Shown: positions 7,610-16,306 of the stretch, piece by piece
Numbering within the stretch: position 1 is the first letter of the stretch
Layout of the letters: every line of letters starts with the position of its first letter
Source: Empedobacter sedimenti
GTDB lineage: Bacteria; Bacteroidota; Bacteroidia; Flavobacteriales; Weeksellaceae
Reading direction: 5' to 3'
Assembly: GCF_030005555.1 (NCBI RefSeq)
Contig: NZ_JASCQG010000017.1
Span: forward strand, 1-47,820
Length of the DNA: 47,820 nucleotides
Position numbers and translations under genes: made by a program
Notes under the pieces: generated by a model
Seen by the model: only the letters and a program-made list of their open reading frames with translations
Databases searched by the model: none
What the model was told of the DNA's origin: nothing

Positions 7610-10144
7610 CTAAAAATTCCAATCTAATCCGATTGTGATGCCAAATTTACGAACATCTGGCAAATTATTATAATTTCCGCGCCAATTAAAATCAACTCGT
7701 ATTGGTCTAATGTTTCCAAAACCAATGTTTTCGATCCCAAACCCGTACTCATAGTAGATTTGTTGATTAGGGGCAAAATATTGAATTGTCGAATGATTGA
7801 TTGCTTTGCTTTTCTCCGAAATATCTCCGTAAGCAGCTCTCAAAAATCCTACTTCTCTTAATTTTAATTTTTTGATTAAAGGAATTTTGTTCAAAATCCA
7901 ACCATTAAAGTGGTGCTCCCAGTTTAAAGTTGCATATTCGTCTGTTACAAATTCATAATAATCTAATTGTGAAAAAGTTCCATAAACTTGTCCGTAACTC
8001 TCATTTCCAGGAATTGCGCTCATTAATGATAAAGGAACACCTTGAAATGTTTTTCCAGCTTCAACTGTCACCAATGATTTACCAAAAGATCCAATTAAAA
8101 TTGGTTGCGTATATAAAAATTGTAATTTATCATATTCAAAATCTGAATTAATTACACCTTTCAACCCTTTTGTATAACGTAACATCAACGTTGGTGCGAG
8201 TGTAGACATTTCGTAACGATCAATCCCATATTGCGAATATTTCGCACCTGGACGCGCAATTACTGAAACACTAACGCTTGTGTTTGTCAACGTTTCTTTT
8301 ATTTGTCCATCTTTTTCGTAACCAATTGAGAAATGTGAAGTATCAGCAGGTTTAATCAATTGATAGTTCCCATCAACACGAAATGTTACATTTTTCCATG
8401 GTTCTATCGACGCATAGACATTTGTCAAATTATTATTACTCAAAAATGTATTATCTCCTTGATTGATGATTGATGACGAAGCAAAACTACGCGTCATAAT
8501 TCCGTCCGAAGCTGTTAAAGTAGCTGCTAATTGTTCAACATCTCGTTTTGTTCCTATACCGACTTGAAAACGATTGTATTTATTGAACATATAACGAAAA
8601 TCTGCTCCATATTTGAATTTATCGTCTCCAAAACCATACGCCAAGAAACCTTGCGCACGCCACATATCATTTTGTGAAAAATAGGTACGAGCTCCAGCTC
8701 TTAAACGTAAACCTTCAATCTGGTTGTATCCAAAAGACGAATATAAATTTCCGATATCAATTGCGTTTCCGACATTGTAATATCCAGAACCAAAAATCTC
8801 AATTGCTTTGACGATATTATTGAATTTTGGAACTTTATTTAATTGTTCTAATGTTTCGTAAATCCCTTCTTGATCTTTTGTTAAAGCTTCGGGACGATTT
8901 TCTGCCCAAAACTGATTGTCTTTCTCGTTAAGTGCAGCTTTTGCAGGATCTAATTTTTCGTAATAAAACGCTTCGGGATGAGTAGAGTCAAAATCGTAAT
9001 TGTAATAATTGACGGTTTTATGGGCAAAAATTCCTTTTGCACTTTCCTTTTTACTCAACAACGACATATCCAACATGGCGTATTCTTTCTTTGGATAGAA
9101 GATAGAATCGTTTGGAATATCATATTGTAAACTCATGAAAATGTTTCGTACAAAATTTACGTTGATTTCTTTCGTTGTTTCCATCACAACTTCTTTCACC
9201 GCGTAAGCATCTTTCGAAATGTATAATTCTCCTTTAAACGTCAATTCTCCTTCGCGACGAGGATAATATTTGATTCGATAAGATTCTACTCCATCAACAT
9301 CAACTGTATCTTTCAATTCGTAATCATAAACAGCGAAACCGTCTGTCGCAATTGGACTCACAAATTTGATGTCTAAAATATTAACACGGTTATCGTAAAT
9401 ATCAATGTCTCGGAAAAGATTTTTCACTGTAGAAGCAACTACTTCATTTTTCTCAAAACCAGATGTTTTATTTGCTAATAATTCGCGACGCTCTTTAGTA
9501 GAAGGCTGATTAATCCCAGCAACTTTATAAATTGACTCGTTCAAGAAAGCGGGTAAATATGTTTTCCCGTTAATAGAAGAAGTATCTACTTTCTCAAAAA
9601 CGAACTCCATTCCTTTAAAGATCTTACGTTTCATAAAAGTTGAATCGATATTACTGATATCAAATTGCAACTTTTCATATTCATCGTACTGATAGTGAGG
9701 AACTAATTTTAATCCATTTTTCTTTTTACGTTTCCAAACTTCGCGCAAAATAGCATAAGCAGGATTTTCTTTCTTTTTAAGACGTTTTTTCTTTGCCGAA
9801 ACAACTGCTGTTTCTAAATCAACCGTACCATTATCATCTGTTGTTTCTTCTTCAGCTACAAATAATTGCGCTTCAAAATTATAGTCAACTTTGTTTTCTA
9901 ACACAAAGTTCGCTACTTCGTAGCCCGATTTTGATACAACTAATTTTGTTGAATTTCCTTGAGATTCTATGTAAAATGTCCCATCAGAATTTGATGTTGC
10001 ACTTACTTTTAATTCGGGTAATTTAATATCCGCGTACGGAATTGGCTTCAAGGTTTCAGAATCAATTACTTTACCTTGTATTTTTACTTGCGCTTGAATA
10101 AACACACAAACAACTAATAATAAAGCTGTTATATAAATTTTCAT
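7610..10144 (-). CDS. DUF5686 outer-membrane protein with carboxypeptidase-regulatory-like domain
   Basis: 844 aa with a signal peptide (1-18, ending FIQAQ). Residues about 20-95 form a carboxypeptidase-D regulatory-like beta sandwich (VKIQGKVIDSETLKPIPYADI), common at the N-terminus of TonB-linked proteins. The rest is the DUF5686 region with many amphipathic strands and a terminal aromatic residue (GLDWNF), as in outer-membrane beta-barrels. A lysine-rich stretch (about 115-137) separates the two parts. There is no TonB plug. The role is unknown. It is transcribed with ppa, but a terminator separates it from pdhB upstream. Confidence 0.85.
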   Translation of the reverse strand: MKIYITALLLVVCVFIQAQVKIQGKVIDSETLKPIPYADIKLPELKVSATSNSDGTFYIESQGNSTKLVVSKSGYEVANFVLENKVDYNFEAQLFVAEEETTDDNGTVDLETAVVSAKKKRLKKKENPAYAILREVWKRKKKNGLKLVPHYQYDEYEKLQFDISNIDSTFMKRKIFKGMEFVFEKVDTSSINGKTYLPAFLNESIYKVAGINQPSTKERRELLANKTSGFEKNEVVASTVKNLFRDIDIYDNRVNILDIKFVSPIATDGFAVYDYELKDTVDVDGVESYRIKYYPRREGELTFKGELYISKDAYAVKEVVMETTKEINVNFVRNIFMSLQYDIPNDSIFYPKKEYAMLDMSLLSKKESAKGIFAHKTVNYYNYDFDSTHPEAFYYEKLDPAKAALNEKDNQFWAENRPEALTKDQEGIYETLEQLNKVPKFNNIVKAIEIFGSGYYNVGNAIDIGNLYSSFGYNQIEGLRLRAGARTYFSQNDMWRAQGFLAYGFGDDKFKYGADFRYMFNKYNRFQVGIGTKRDVEQLAATLTASDGIMTRSFASSSIINQGDNTFLSNNNLTNVYASIEPWKNVTFRVDGNYQLIKPADTSHFSIGYEKDGQIKETLTNTSVSVSVIARPGAKYSQYGIDRYEMSTLAPTLMLRYTKGLKGVINSDFEYDKLQFLYTQPILIGSFGKSLVTVEAGKTFQGVPLSLMSAIPGNESYGQVYGTFSQLDYYEFVTDEYATLNWEHHFNGWILNKIPLIKKLKLREVGFLRAAYGDISEKSKAINHSTIQYFAPNQQIYYEYGFGIENIGFGNIRPIRVDFNWRGNYNNLPDVRKFGITIGLDWNF

Positions 10145-10167
10145 TGTTGAGATATGGTTAAAAAAAT

Positions 10168-10196
10168 AAAGCCTAGCAAATTGTGTGCTAGACTTT
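10168..10196 (-). terminator. Terminator after pdhB
   Basis: AAAGCCTAGCA (10168-10178) pairs with TGCTAGACTTT (10186-10196) with one mismatch; the minus strand continues into a T-rich tract. Confidence 0.75.
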
Positions 10197-10220
10197 ACAA
10201 ATATAGTTTATAAATCTTAA

Positions 10221-11198
10221 TTATTTATACATCACTGCTTTTACAGCTTCAACTACATCTTTTGCATTAGGAATCCAAGTCTCATACAAGTTTGGAGCAT
10301 AAGGCGCTGATGTATCTTTTGTTGTGATACGTTTGATTGGTGCATCTAAATAATCAAATGCTTTTTGTTGAACCATATACGTAATTTCTGAAGCAACTGA
10401 AGCGAATGGCCAAGCCTCTTCTAAAACTACCAAACGATTTGTTTTCTTAACAGATTTGAAGATTGTATCATAATCTAATGGACGAACTGTACGTAAGTCG
10501 ATTACTTCTACAGAAATTCCTTCTTTTGCTAATTCATCAGCAGCAATGTAAGCTTGCTTAATGATTTTCCCGAAAGAAACTAATGTTACATCTGTACCTT
10601 CTCGTTTAATTTCTGCTTTACCAATTTCGATTGTATATTCTTCATCTGGCATCTCCATTTTATCTCCATACATCTGTTCAGACTCCATAAAAATTACAGG
10701 ATCGTTATCACGAATTGCAGATTTTAATAAACCTTTCGCATCGTAAGGATTTGAAGGAACAATTACTTTAAGACCTGGTACGTTTGCATACCAATTCTCG
10801 AAAGCTTGTGAGTGTGTTGCACCTAATTGTCCCGCAGAAGCAGTAGGTCCTCTAAATACGATTGGACAGTTAAATTGTCCTCCCGACATTTGATAAATTT
10901 TTGCAGCGTTATTGATAATTTGGTCAATAGACACTAATGAGAAGTTGAATGTCATGTATTCTACGATAGGACGACATCCTGTCATTGTAGATCCAATAGC
11001 AATACCAGAAAAACCAGCTTCTGCAATTGGCGCATCAATTACACGCTCAGGTCCAAATTCGTCTAACATTCCTTTCGAAGCTTTGTAAGCTCCATTGTAT
11101 TCTGCTACCTCTTCTCCAATTAAAAATATAGATTCATCGCGACGCATTTCTTCACTCATTGCCTCTGCGATTACTTCTCTAAATGTTTTTATAGCCAT
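10221..11198 (-). CDS. pdhB: Pyruvate dehydrogenase E1 component, beta subunit
   Basis: 325 aa, full length for the transketolase-like E1-beta subunit. The N-terminal pyrimidine-binding domain contains the conserved acidic segment FLIGEEVAEYNGAYK, and the C-terminal domain runs through VVLEEAWPFASVASEI. With E1-alpha and E2/E3 it converts pyruvate to acetyl-CoA in the cytosol. The alpha subunit and E2 are not in the window. The gene stands alone, with a promoter box at 11237-11244 and a terminator at 10168. The segment AYKASKGMLDEFGPERVIDAP favours pyruvate over branched-chain substrates by family resemblance. Confidence 0.93.
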   Translation of the reverse strand: MAIKTFREVIAEAMSEEMRRDESIFLIGEEVAEYNGAYKASKGMLDEFGPERVIDAPIAEAGFSGIAIGSTMTGCRPIVEYMTFNFSLVSIDQIINNAAKIYQMSGGQFNCPIVFRGPTASAGQLGATHSQAFENWYANVPGLKVIVPSNPYDAKGLLKSAIRDNDPVIFMESEQMYGDKMEMPDEEYTIEIGKAEIKREGTDVTLVSFGKIIKQAYIAADELAKEGISVEVIDLRTVRPLDYDTIFKSVKKTNRLVVLEEAWPFASVASEITYMVQQKAFDYLDAPIKRITTKDTSAPYAPNLYETWIPNAKDVVEAVKAVMYK

Positions 11199-11236
11199 TT
11201 TATGCGATTTCGTTCTTTATTATATTTTTCCTAAAG

Positions 11237-11244
11237 CAAATGTA
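11237..11244 (-). promoter_or_regulatory. TACATTTG -7 box of pdhB
   Basis: Exact TAnnTTTG match on the minus strand, 38 nt before the pdhB start. Confidence 0.5.
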
Positions 11245-11288
11245 ATAAAAAACTTGCTAATTATTTGAACCGAATTTGTTCAATAAAA

Positions 11289-11322
11289 AAATCTCAAAAT
11301 AAACAGATGTATTTTGAGATTT
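11289..11322 (-). terminator. Terminator after the TM2 gene
   Basis: AAATCTCAAAATA (11289-11301) and TATTTTGAGATTT (11310-11322) form a perfect 13-bp stem, followed on the minus strand by a T run. Confidence 0.85.
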
Positions 11323-11351
11323 AAAAATATTTAAAAGAATGTAATTTCTAC

Positions 11352-11603
11352 TTAAAACCAACCTTTGTGTCCTTTTACATAAGTTTCATCAAATTCTTCA
11401 TCAGATTTTGTTAAATACATAATTCCTTCAATTAATCCAATAAGTCCCCCTGCTCCACACGTAACAAGACCAATGATTAACTGAATAACACCTTCTTTTG
11501 TGTAGCCTAAATAAAATTTGTGAACACCTAAAGTTCCTAATACTATCGCTAAAATTCCGGCAATAAGTTTTTTCTCTGATTTGTATGGTTGATTGTTTTC
11601 CAT
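11352..11603 (-). CDS. TM2 domain-containing membrane protein
   Basis: 83 aa with two predicted membrane helices (about 12-30 and 36-62) joined by the TM2 signature GVHKFYLGYTKEG, with glycine-rich helices typical of the family. Function is unknown; TM2 proteins are small inner-membrane proteins. Monocistronic, with a TAAATTTG promoter box 40 nt upstream (11644-11651) and its own terminator. Confidence 0.9.
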   Translation of the reverse strand: MENNQPYKSEKKLIAGILAIVLGTLGVHKFYLGYTKEGVIQLIIGLVTCGAGGLIGLIEGIMYLTKSDEEFDETYVKGHKGWF

Positions 11604-11643
11604 AGTCTTTAAAGTTTGAATAATTAATTGTTTTTCTTGATTA

Positions 11644-11651
11644 CAAATTTA
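11644..11651 (-). promoter_or_regulatory. TAAATTTG -7 box of the TM2 gene
   Basis: Exact TAnnTTTG match on the minus strand, 40 nt before the start codon. Confidence 0.45.
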
Positions 11652-11780
11652 TATACTGTAACATTTATAAAAATCACTAGATATAATGATTTTGAATATT
11701 GTACAAATAAAATAAATCTGATCTTAATTTAAGGTTAACGATTTAACAATCTACTTATTATATTTTTAAGTGCTTTTCTT

Positions 11781-11788
11781 TACATTTG
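11781..11788 (+). promoter_or_regulatory. TACATTTG -7 box before cobalamin riboswitch 2
   Basis: Exact TAnnTTTG match ending 5 nt before the P1 stem, so transcription should start at the first base or two of the aptamer. Confidence 0.65.
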
Positions 11789-11793
11789 CACAA

Positions 11794-11907
11794 AATGGTG
11801 CTCAACGAGTGAGTTAAAAGGGAATTTGGTTCAATTCCAAAACTGTCCCCGCAACTGTAAATTCTAAATTACTTTTTGTACAAGAATAAGTCAGGAAACC
11901 TGCCATT
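11794..11907 (+). promoter_or_regulatory. Cobalamin riboswitch 2, upstream of btuB/btuG-like genes
   Basis: A canonical aptamer: GGGAA at 11820-11824, a TTGG/CCAA arm, the core CTGTCCCCGCAACTGTAA and the B12 box AAGTCAGGAAACCTGCC. AATGG (11794-11798) and CCATT (11903-11907) close P1. Downstream, TGTTTTC and GAAAAACA (11928-11946) form a hairpin presenting GGAG(G) 10 nt before the btuB-like ATG; this is a plausible translational expression platform. Cobalamin should repress the two uptake genes. Confidence 0.95.
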
Positions 11908-11955
11908 GCTAACAAATTAATAGAAAATGTTTTCGGAGGAAAAACAGATCTTAGT

Positions 11956-13764
11956 ATGAAAAAACTTTTTCTTTGTTTTAATCTTATCGCAGGAATTGCC
12001 TTTGCGCAGACAGATACAATCAACTTGAAACCTTTGACTTTGAATGATGCTTTTCTCAAAAATCATTACAAATCTCAAAGTATTATCAAACTTAATGATA
12101 GTATTTTAGAGCAAAATCCTAATCAATTGACGCAAGTTTTACAAGCGCAAACGCCAATATATTTTAAAGAAAATGGACGAGGAATGGTTTCTTCACCTTC
12201 GTTTCGTGGAACTTTAGCTTCGCATACAGCGGTAATTTGGAACGGAATTAATGTCAATTCGCAAACAACAGGACAAACTGATTTTAATTTATTTGCAAGC
12301 AATTCGTTCGATGGAATTTTGGTAAAACCAAGCGGTGGAAGTATTGCGTACGGAACAGGTTCTATCGGTGGTACAATTCATTTGTTAAATAAATTTGAGT
12401 ATGATAAAGGTCTGCAACAGAAAATTAATTTAGGATACGGAAGTTACGATACATGGTCGGGAAAATATCAGTTAAAATATAGTACAGAAAAATTTAGTTC
12501 TTCAATCGATTACGAACGCAATCAATCTGATAATGATTACAAAATTCCGAATCATATGAAGAAGAATTTGAACGGAAAATATTATTTCAATACAATTAAT
12601 GGAAATTTTGGTTATAAAATCAATCCTAAAAATGAATTGAAACTTTATTCGATGTTCAATTTCGGAAAGCGCGAATTTCCTTTGGTTGACATTGGTTCAA
12701 CGCCTTCTGGCTACGAAAATCAGGATTATCGTTTGATGACAGAATGGAATTTTAATCCAAATAAAAAATGGCAATCACAGTTAAAATTAGCTTATATCAG
12801 AGAAGAAAGCAGTTATTTCAATAATATTCACAAATCTTATTCGGACGATTTGCAGGTTGATAATTATATTTTAAAATATTATCTGAATCATCAAATCACG
12901 AATAATTTTGAGCTTTCGCTTTTATCTGAAGCTAATTATAATCAAGGAAGCGGAAATAATTTGACCAAAAGTGATCAAAATTCAATCAATTTTGCCTTAA
13001 TCGCGAAGCATAAATTATCAGATGTTTTGGAGTATGAAGCGAGTATTCGCCATGATTTTTCTGATACGTACGAAAATCCATTTATTTATTCGTTAGGTTT
13101 TAATTATCGTCCGATCAATTCGTATCAATTAAGAGGAAATGTTTCGAAAAATTTCAGAAATCCAACCTACAATGATTTGTTTTGGAAAACGGGTGGAAAT
13201 CCAAATCTGAAATCAGAATCAGCTTATCAATTTGAGCTTGGAAATGATTTTATCGGCAAAAATTTAAACATTCAAACAACTATTTTTTATAATAAGTTGA
13301 GTGATATGATACAATGGATTCCCAGTTCGCAAAACAGTTATTATTGGGTTCCTGTAAACATCAACAAAGCAGAAACCTATGGTTTTGAAATGATTGGCAA
13401 CTATAGATGGAATGCGTTTAGTTTCAATACAACTTATGCATACACCAAAACAAAAGATAAATTTAAAAATAAAGAATTGATGTATTCGCCAAATCATAAA
13501 TGGACGGCGAGCGCACAATACACATACAAGCGTTTATCTGCTTTTGTTCAAAACATTTACACAAGTAAAGTCTTTACTGATTCGGAAGAAGAAAGAACAC
13601 TTGATGGTTTTTGGCTAACGAATTTAGGTTTAAATTATACGATTTCACCACTTTATAGCGTTTCTATGAAAGTGAATAATTTGTTTAACCAAAAGTATCA
13701 AACGCAAGAAAATCGTTGGCAAACAGGCACAAATTATAACATACAAATACAAATAAAATTTTAG
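11956..13764 (+). CDS. TonB-dependent receptor, BtuB-like (cobalamin uptake)
   Basis: 602 aa with a signal peptide (1-18, ending IAFAQ). A TonB plug domain covers about 40-150 (LTQVLQAQTPIYFKENGRGM, with the FRGTLASHT segment) and a 22-stranded-type barrel follows, ending in a terminal phenylalanine (IQIQIKF). About the size of E. coli BtuB and lacking the extra N-terminal domain of SusC proteins. Substrate assignment rests on the cobalamin riboswitch in its leader and on the BtuG-like gene 4 nt downstream. It should import cobalamins across the outer membrane using TonB/ExbBD energy. Confidence 0.85.
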   Translation: MKKLFLCFNLIAGIAFAQTDTINLKPLTLNDAFLKNHYKSQSIIKLNDSILEQNPNQLTQVLQAQTPIYFKENGRGMVSSPSFRGTLASHTAVIWNGINVNSQTTGQTDFNLFASNSFDGILVKPSGGSIAYGTGSIGGTIHLLNKFEYDKGLQQKINLGYGSYDTWSGKYQLKYSTEKFSSSIDYERNQSDNDYKIPNHMKKNLNGKYYFNTINGNFGYKINPKNELKLYSMFNFGKREFPLVDIGSTPSGYENQDYRLMTEWNFNPNKKWQSQLKLAYIREESSYFNNIHKSYSDDLQVDNYILKYYLNHQITNNFELSLLSEANYNQGSGNNLTKSDQNSINFALIAKHKLSDVLEYEASIRHDFSDTYENPFIYSLGFNYRPINSYQLRGNVSKNFRNPTYNDLFWKTGGNPNLKSESAYQFELGNDFIGKNLNIQTTIFYNKLSDMIQWIPSSQNSYYWVPVNINKAETYGFEMIGNYRWNAFSFNTTYAYTKTKDKFKNKELMYSPNHKWTASAQYTYKRLSAFVQNIYTSKVFTDSEEERTLDGFWLTNLGLNYTISPLYSVSMKVNNLFNQKYQTQENRWQTGTNYNIQIQIKF

Positions 13765-13768
13765 AACT

Positions 13769-14845
13769 ATGACTAAATTTAAATCAATTGCACTTATCGC
13801 ATTGGCTGGAGTTTTTTTACAATCTTGTTCAAATGATGATGATGGTCCAAATAATGATCCAGAAAATGGAAACTACTCGAAAGGAGTTTTTGTTTTGAAT
13901 GAAGGAGATTTCAATTCAGCAAATGCAGAGATTACCTATTTTGATCCAACAAAAGATGCAAGTACAACAAATCCTATTCAAGAAATTTTCAAAAAAGCGA
14001 ATTCTGGAGCACAATTAGGTTCTGTAGCGCAAAGTATGTTTGTAAAAGGAAATAAAGCATATATCGTTCTTAACGTTTCTAATAAAGTTGAAGTTGTTGA
14101 CAATACAACTTTCAAAAAAATTAGTACAATTCCATCTTCAGCAAACATGAGCAATCCGCGCTATATTGTTTCTGATGATCAATTTTTATATATCTCAAAC
14201 TGGGGAGATCCAGAAGTTAAGACAGACGATTTTATTGCAAAATACAAAATCAGCGATTTAACTTTTGTAGAAAAATATAGTGTTGATGAAGGTCCTGAAA
14301 AAATGGTTCTTGAAAACAACAAACTTTATGTTGCACAAAAAGGTGGTTGGGGAATTGGTAAAACTGTATCAATCATCGATCTTAAAACAAAAGACAAGAA
14401 GAGTATAAATGTAGGTGATGTTCCTACGGATTTAACAATTCAGAACGGAAATTTATTTGTGCTTTCGCAAGGTGTTTCTTGGGAAACTAGTTCAAAAGGA
14501 AAATTAGTTCGTTATAATTTAACTTCAGAAGATAAATTAGAAATGAATTTTGCTGCTGGACAATATCCTAATTTCTTAGTTGCGGAAAATAGTAAATTAT
14601 ACTACATTCTTAATAATTCTGTTTACTCTATGGCTACAAATGCAACAGCATTACCTACAAAAGCAGATTATATAACTGGAGCAGAAAATGTATATGGATT
14701 TAATGTAAAAGGTGACACGTTTTACGTTTTAGATTCTAAAGACAACAAATCTAGTGGGCGTTTATTTATTCAGAATGCACAAGGAGGTCTTAAATATCAA
14801 ACAATCGTTACTGGTTTATTTCCAAACTCAGTTTACATCAAATAA
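13769..14845 (+). CDS. BtuG-like surface lipoprotein, beta-propeller
   Basis: 358 aa lipoprotein: signal peptide with lipobox LQSC (Cys20), followed by SNDDD, an acidic stretch like the flavobacterial surface-export signal. The rest is a YncE/DUF5074-type beta-propeller with repeated VAQKGGWG / VLSQG-like blades. In Bacteroides, BtuG is a surface propeller that binds B12 very tightly and passes it to BtuB; size, order and riboswitch control fit that role. The gene starts 4 nt after the btuB-like stop. Periplasmic and inner-membrane steps (BtuF, BtuCD) are not encoded nearby. Confidence 0.75.
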   Translation: MTKFKSIALIALAGVFLQSCSNDDDGPNNDPENGNYSKGVFVLNEGDFNSANAEITYFDPTKDASTTNPIQEIFKKANSGAQLGSVAQSMFVKGNKAYIVLNVSNKVEVVDNTTFKKISTIPSSANMSNPRYIVSDDQFLYISNWGDPEVKTDDFIAKYKISDLTFVEKYSVDEGPEKMVLENNKLYVAQKGGWGIGKTVSIIDLKTKDKKSINVGDVPTDLTIQNGNLFVLSQGVSWETSSKGKLVRYNLTSEDKLEMNFAAGQYPNFLVAENSKLYYILNNSVYSMATNATALPTKADYITGAENVYGFNVKGDTFYVLDSKDNKSSGRLFIQNAQGGLKYQTIVTGLFPNSVYIK

Positions 14846-14870
14846 TATTTCTTGAAAATTTTTATAAAAA

Positions 14871-14896
14871 AAATCTGAAGTTTACACTTCAGATTT
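14871..14896. terminator. Bidirectional terminator of B12 operon and EamA gene
   Basis: AAATCTGAAG (14871-14880) pairs with CTTCAGATTT (14887-14896), flanked by A and T runs. The EamA stop codon (14882-14884) lies in the loop, so the convergent gene ends inside the hairpin. Confidence 0.85.
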
Positions 14897-15787
14897 TTTT
14901 ATGTTTTTTAATTTGAAAATCGTTTGTGAATTGAACACGACAATTGCGAGCAAAATCAAACTGTAACCAATCATTTGCATTGACGAAACAGCTTCTTTGT
15001 AATAGAAAATTGCCAAAACGAAATTCATAATTGGATTCAGATAAATTAAAATCCCAACCGTTGAAGAATCAATTCCTTTTAAAGCAAAATTGTTCAAAAA
15101 CATTGGAATAATCGTAAACAAAACTACAATCATCATAATACATTGGTAGAAAATTGTTTCAGTCGGAATTGGTCCTGAAAAGATGAAAACCAATGGTAAC
15201 ATCAGAATGGCTACGATTAATAATTGCGTCATCAACAAATTAAAACTATCAAAAACATTTAAACTTCTCTGAATGATGATATACAGTGCAAATGTACACG
15301 CAACAATCAAACTATAAACCAAGTCAATCAAATGACCTATAGAAAGAACTAAACATGCTAAAAGGCTAATACCAACTGCAATCCATTTTATTTTGGTCAA
15401 ATGTTCTTTCAGAATAAAGAAAGCCAAAACGGTCGTTATAATCGGACAAACCAAGTACGAAAGTGATGCAGCTTGCACGCTAATATGATTCATCACGATA
15501 ATAAACATCAACCAATTTGTCATCAAAATCAACGATCCACCAACAATTAAACTTCCTAATTTTTTTTGTTTCTTTTTATCAAATGAATTAAACAAATCAT
15601 AATCAGCTTTCATTTTATTGCGACGAAAACCAACGTTAATCACAACCAAAAAGAACACGGAAACATACAATCTAAAAAATAAAATATCCAAAGGTGGATA
15701 TCCTGCGATTGGTTTCAATCCGAAACTAAAAAATCCCCACATAAAATAGGTGATGATGGCTGCGATGATATATTTTGATTGATTCAT
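14882..15787 (-). CDS. EamA (DMT) family transporter, RarD-like
   Basis: About 301 aa with ten predicted membrane helices in two EamA repeats. The segment NWLMFIIVMNHISVQAASL followed by a glycine/proline-poor helix and ILKEHLTK resembles RarD proteins. Substrate is unknown; family members export metabolites or amino acids. I place the start at MNQSKYII (15787): the alternative upstream TTG (15811) lies within a TACATTTG promoter box (15809-15816). The gene is divergent from tadA, with both promoters packed into about 70 nt. Confidence 0.85.
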   Translation of the reverse strand: MNQSKYIIAAIITYFMWGFFSFGLKPIAGYPPLDILFFRLYVSVFFLVVINVGFRRNKMKADYDLFNSFDKKKQKKLGSLIVGGSLILMTNWLMFIIVMNHISVQAASLSYLVCPIITTVLAFFILKEHLTKIKWIAVGISLLACLVLSIGHLIDLVYSLIVACTFALYIIIQRSLNVFDSFNLLMTQLLIVAILMLPLVFIFSGPIPTETIFYQCIMMIVVLFTIIPMFLNNFALKGIDSSTVGILIYLNPIMNFVLAIFYYKEAVSSMQMIGYSLILLAIVVFNSQTIFKLKNIKKSEV

Positions 15788-15808
15788 AAAAAGTGGCGTC
15801 AATTTGTG

Positions 15809-15816
15809 CAAATGTA
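15809..15816 (-). promoter_or_regulatory. TACATTTG -7 box of the EamA gene
   Basis: Exact TAnnTTTG match, 21 nt before the chosen ATG. It explains why the upstream TTG in this box is not the start codon. Confidence 0.6.
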
Positions 15817-15840
15817 TCGAATATCCAAGTTGGAAATGAT

Positions 15841-15848
15841 TATTTTTG
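15841..15848 (+). promoter_or_regulatory. TATTTTTG -7 box of tadA
   Basis: Exact TAnnTTTG match, 11 nt before ATG 15860. The transcript would have a leader of only a few nucleotides, and all upstream ATGs would be excluded. Confidence 0.55.
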
Positions 15849-15859
15849 CCTTAAATTTT

Positions 15860-16306
15860 ATGGAAATGGAAAATCTTTTTACAGACGAATATTTTATGCG
15901 AATTGCTTTTAACGAAGCAATTACAGCTTTCGAGCGCGACGAAATTCCGGTTGGAGCAGTTATTGTTTGCAACAACAAAATTATTGCGAAAGCACATAAT
16001 TTAACTGAAACCTTGACGGATGTTACAGCACATGCAGAAATGCAAGCGATTACGTCTGCAGCAAATTATTTGGGAGGAAAATATTTGCAAGATTGCACAT
16101 TATACGTGACTTTAGAACCTTGCGTGATGTGTGGTGGCGCATTGTATTGGAGCCAAATCTCGAAAGTGGTTTATGGTGCTTCGGATGAAAAACGTGGTTT
16201 TAAAGCAAAAATTGGCGAATTACATCCAAAAACTGAAATTGTTTCGGGAATTATGGAAGACGAATGTGGTCAATTGATGAAAGAATTTTTTCTACGCAAG
16301 CGTTAA
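15860..16306 (+). CDS. tadA: tRNA adenosine(34) deaminase
   Basis: 148 aa from ATG 15860 (or 146 aa from 15866). The cytidine-deaminase fold has zinc ligands H58 in the catalytic motif HAE (base E60) and C88/C91 in PCVMC. It converts A34 to inosine in tRNA-Arg(ACG) in the cytosol. The frame stays open further upstream, but those extra residues (MIHKKWRQF...) are not part of the family and precede the promoter box at 15841, so the later start is chosen. Its stop overlaps the stop of the convergent hydrolase gene by 4 nt. Confidence 0.93.
   Translation: MEMENLFTDEYFMRIAFNEAITAFERDEIPVGAVIVCNNKIIAKAHNLTETLTDVTAHAEMQAITSAANYLGGKYLQDCTLYVTLEPCVMCGGALYWSQISKVVYGASDEKRGFKAKIGELHPKTEIVSGIMEDECGQLMKEFFLRKR

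Noticed and set aside
15788-15811. TTG start for the EamA transporter
   Set aside because: The TTG is part of a TACATTTG promoter box, and the extra residues precede a normal first helix. The ATG at 15787 fits better.
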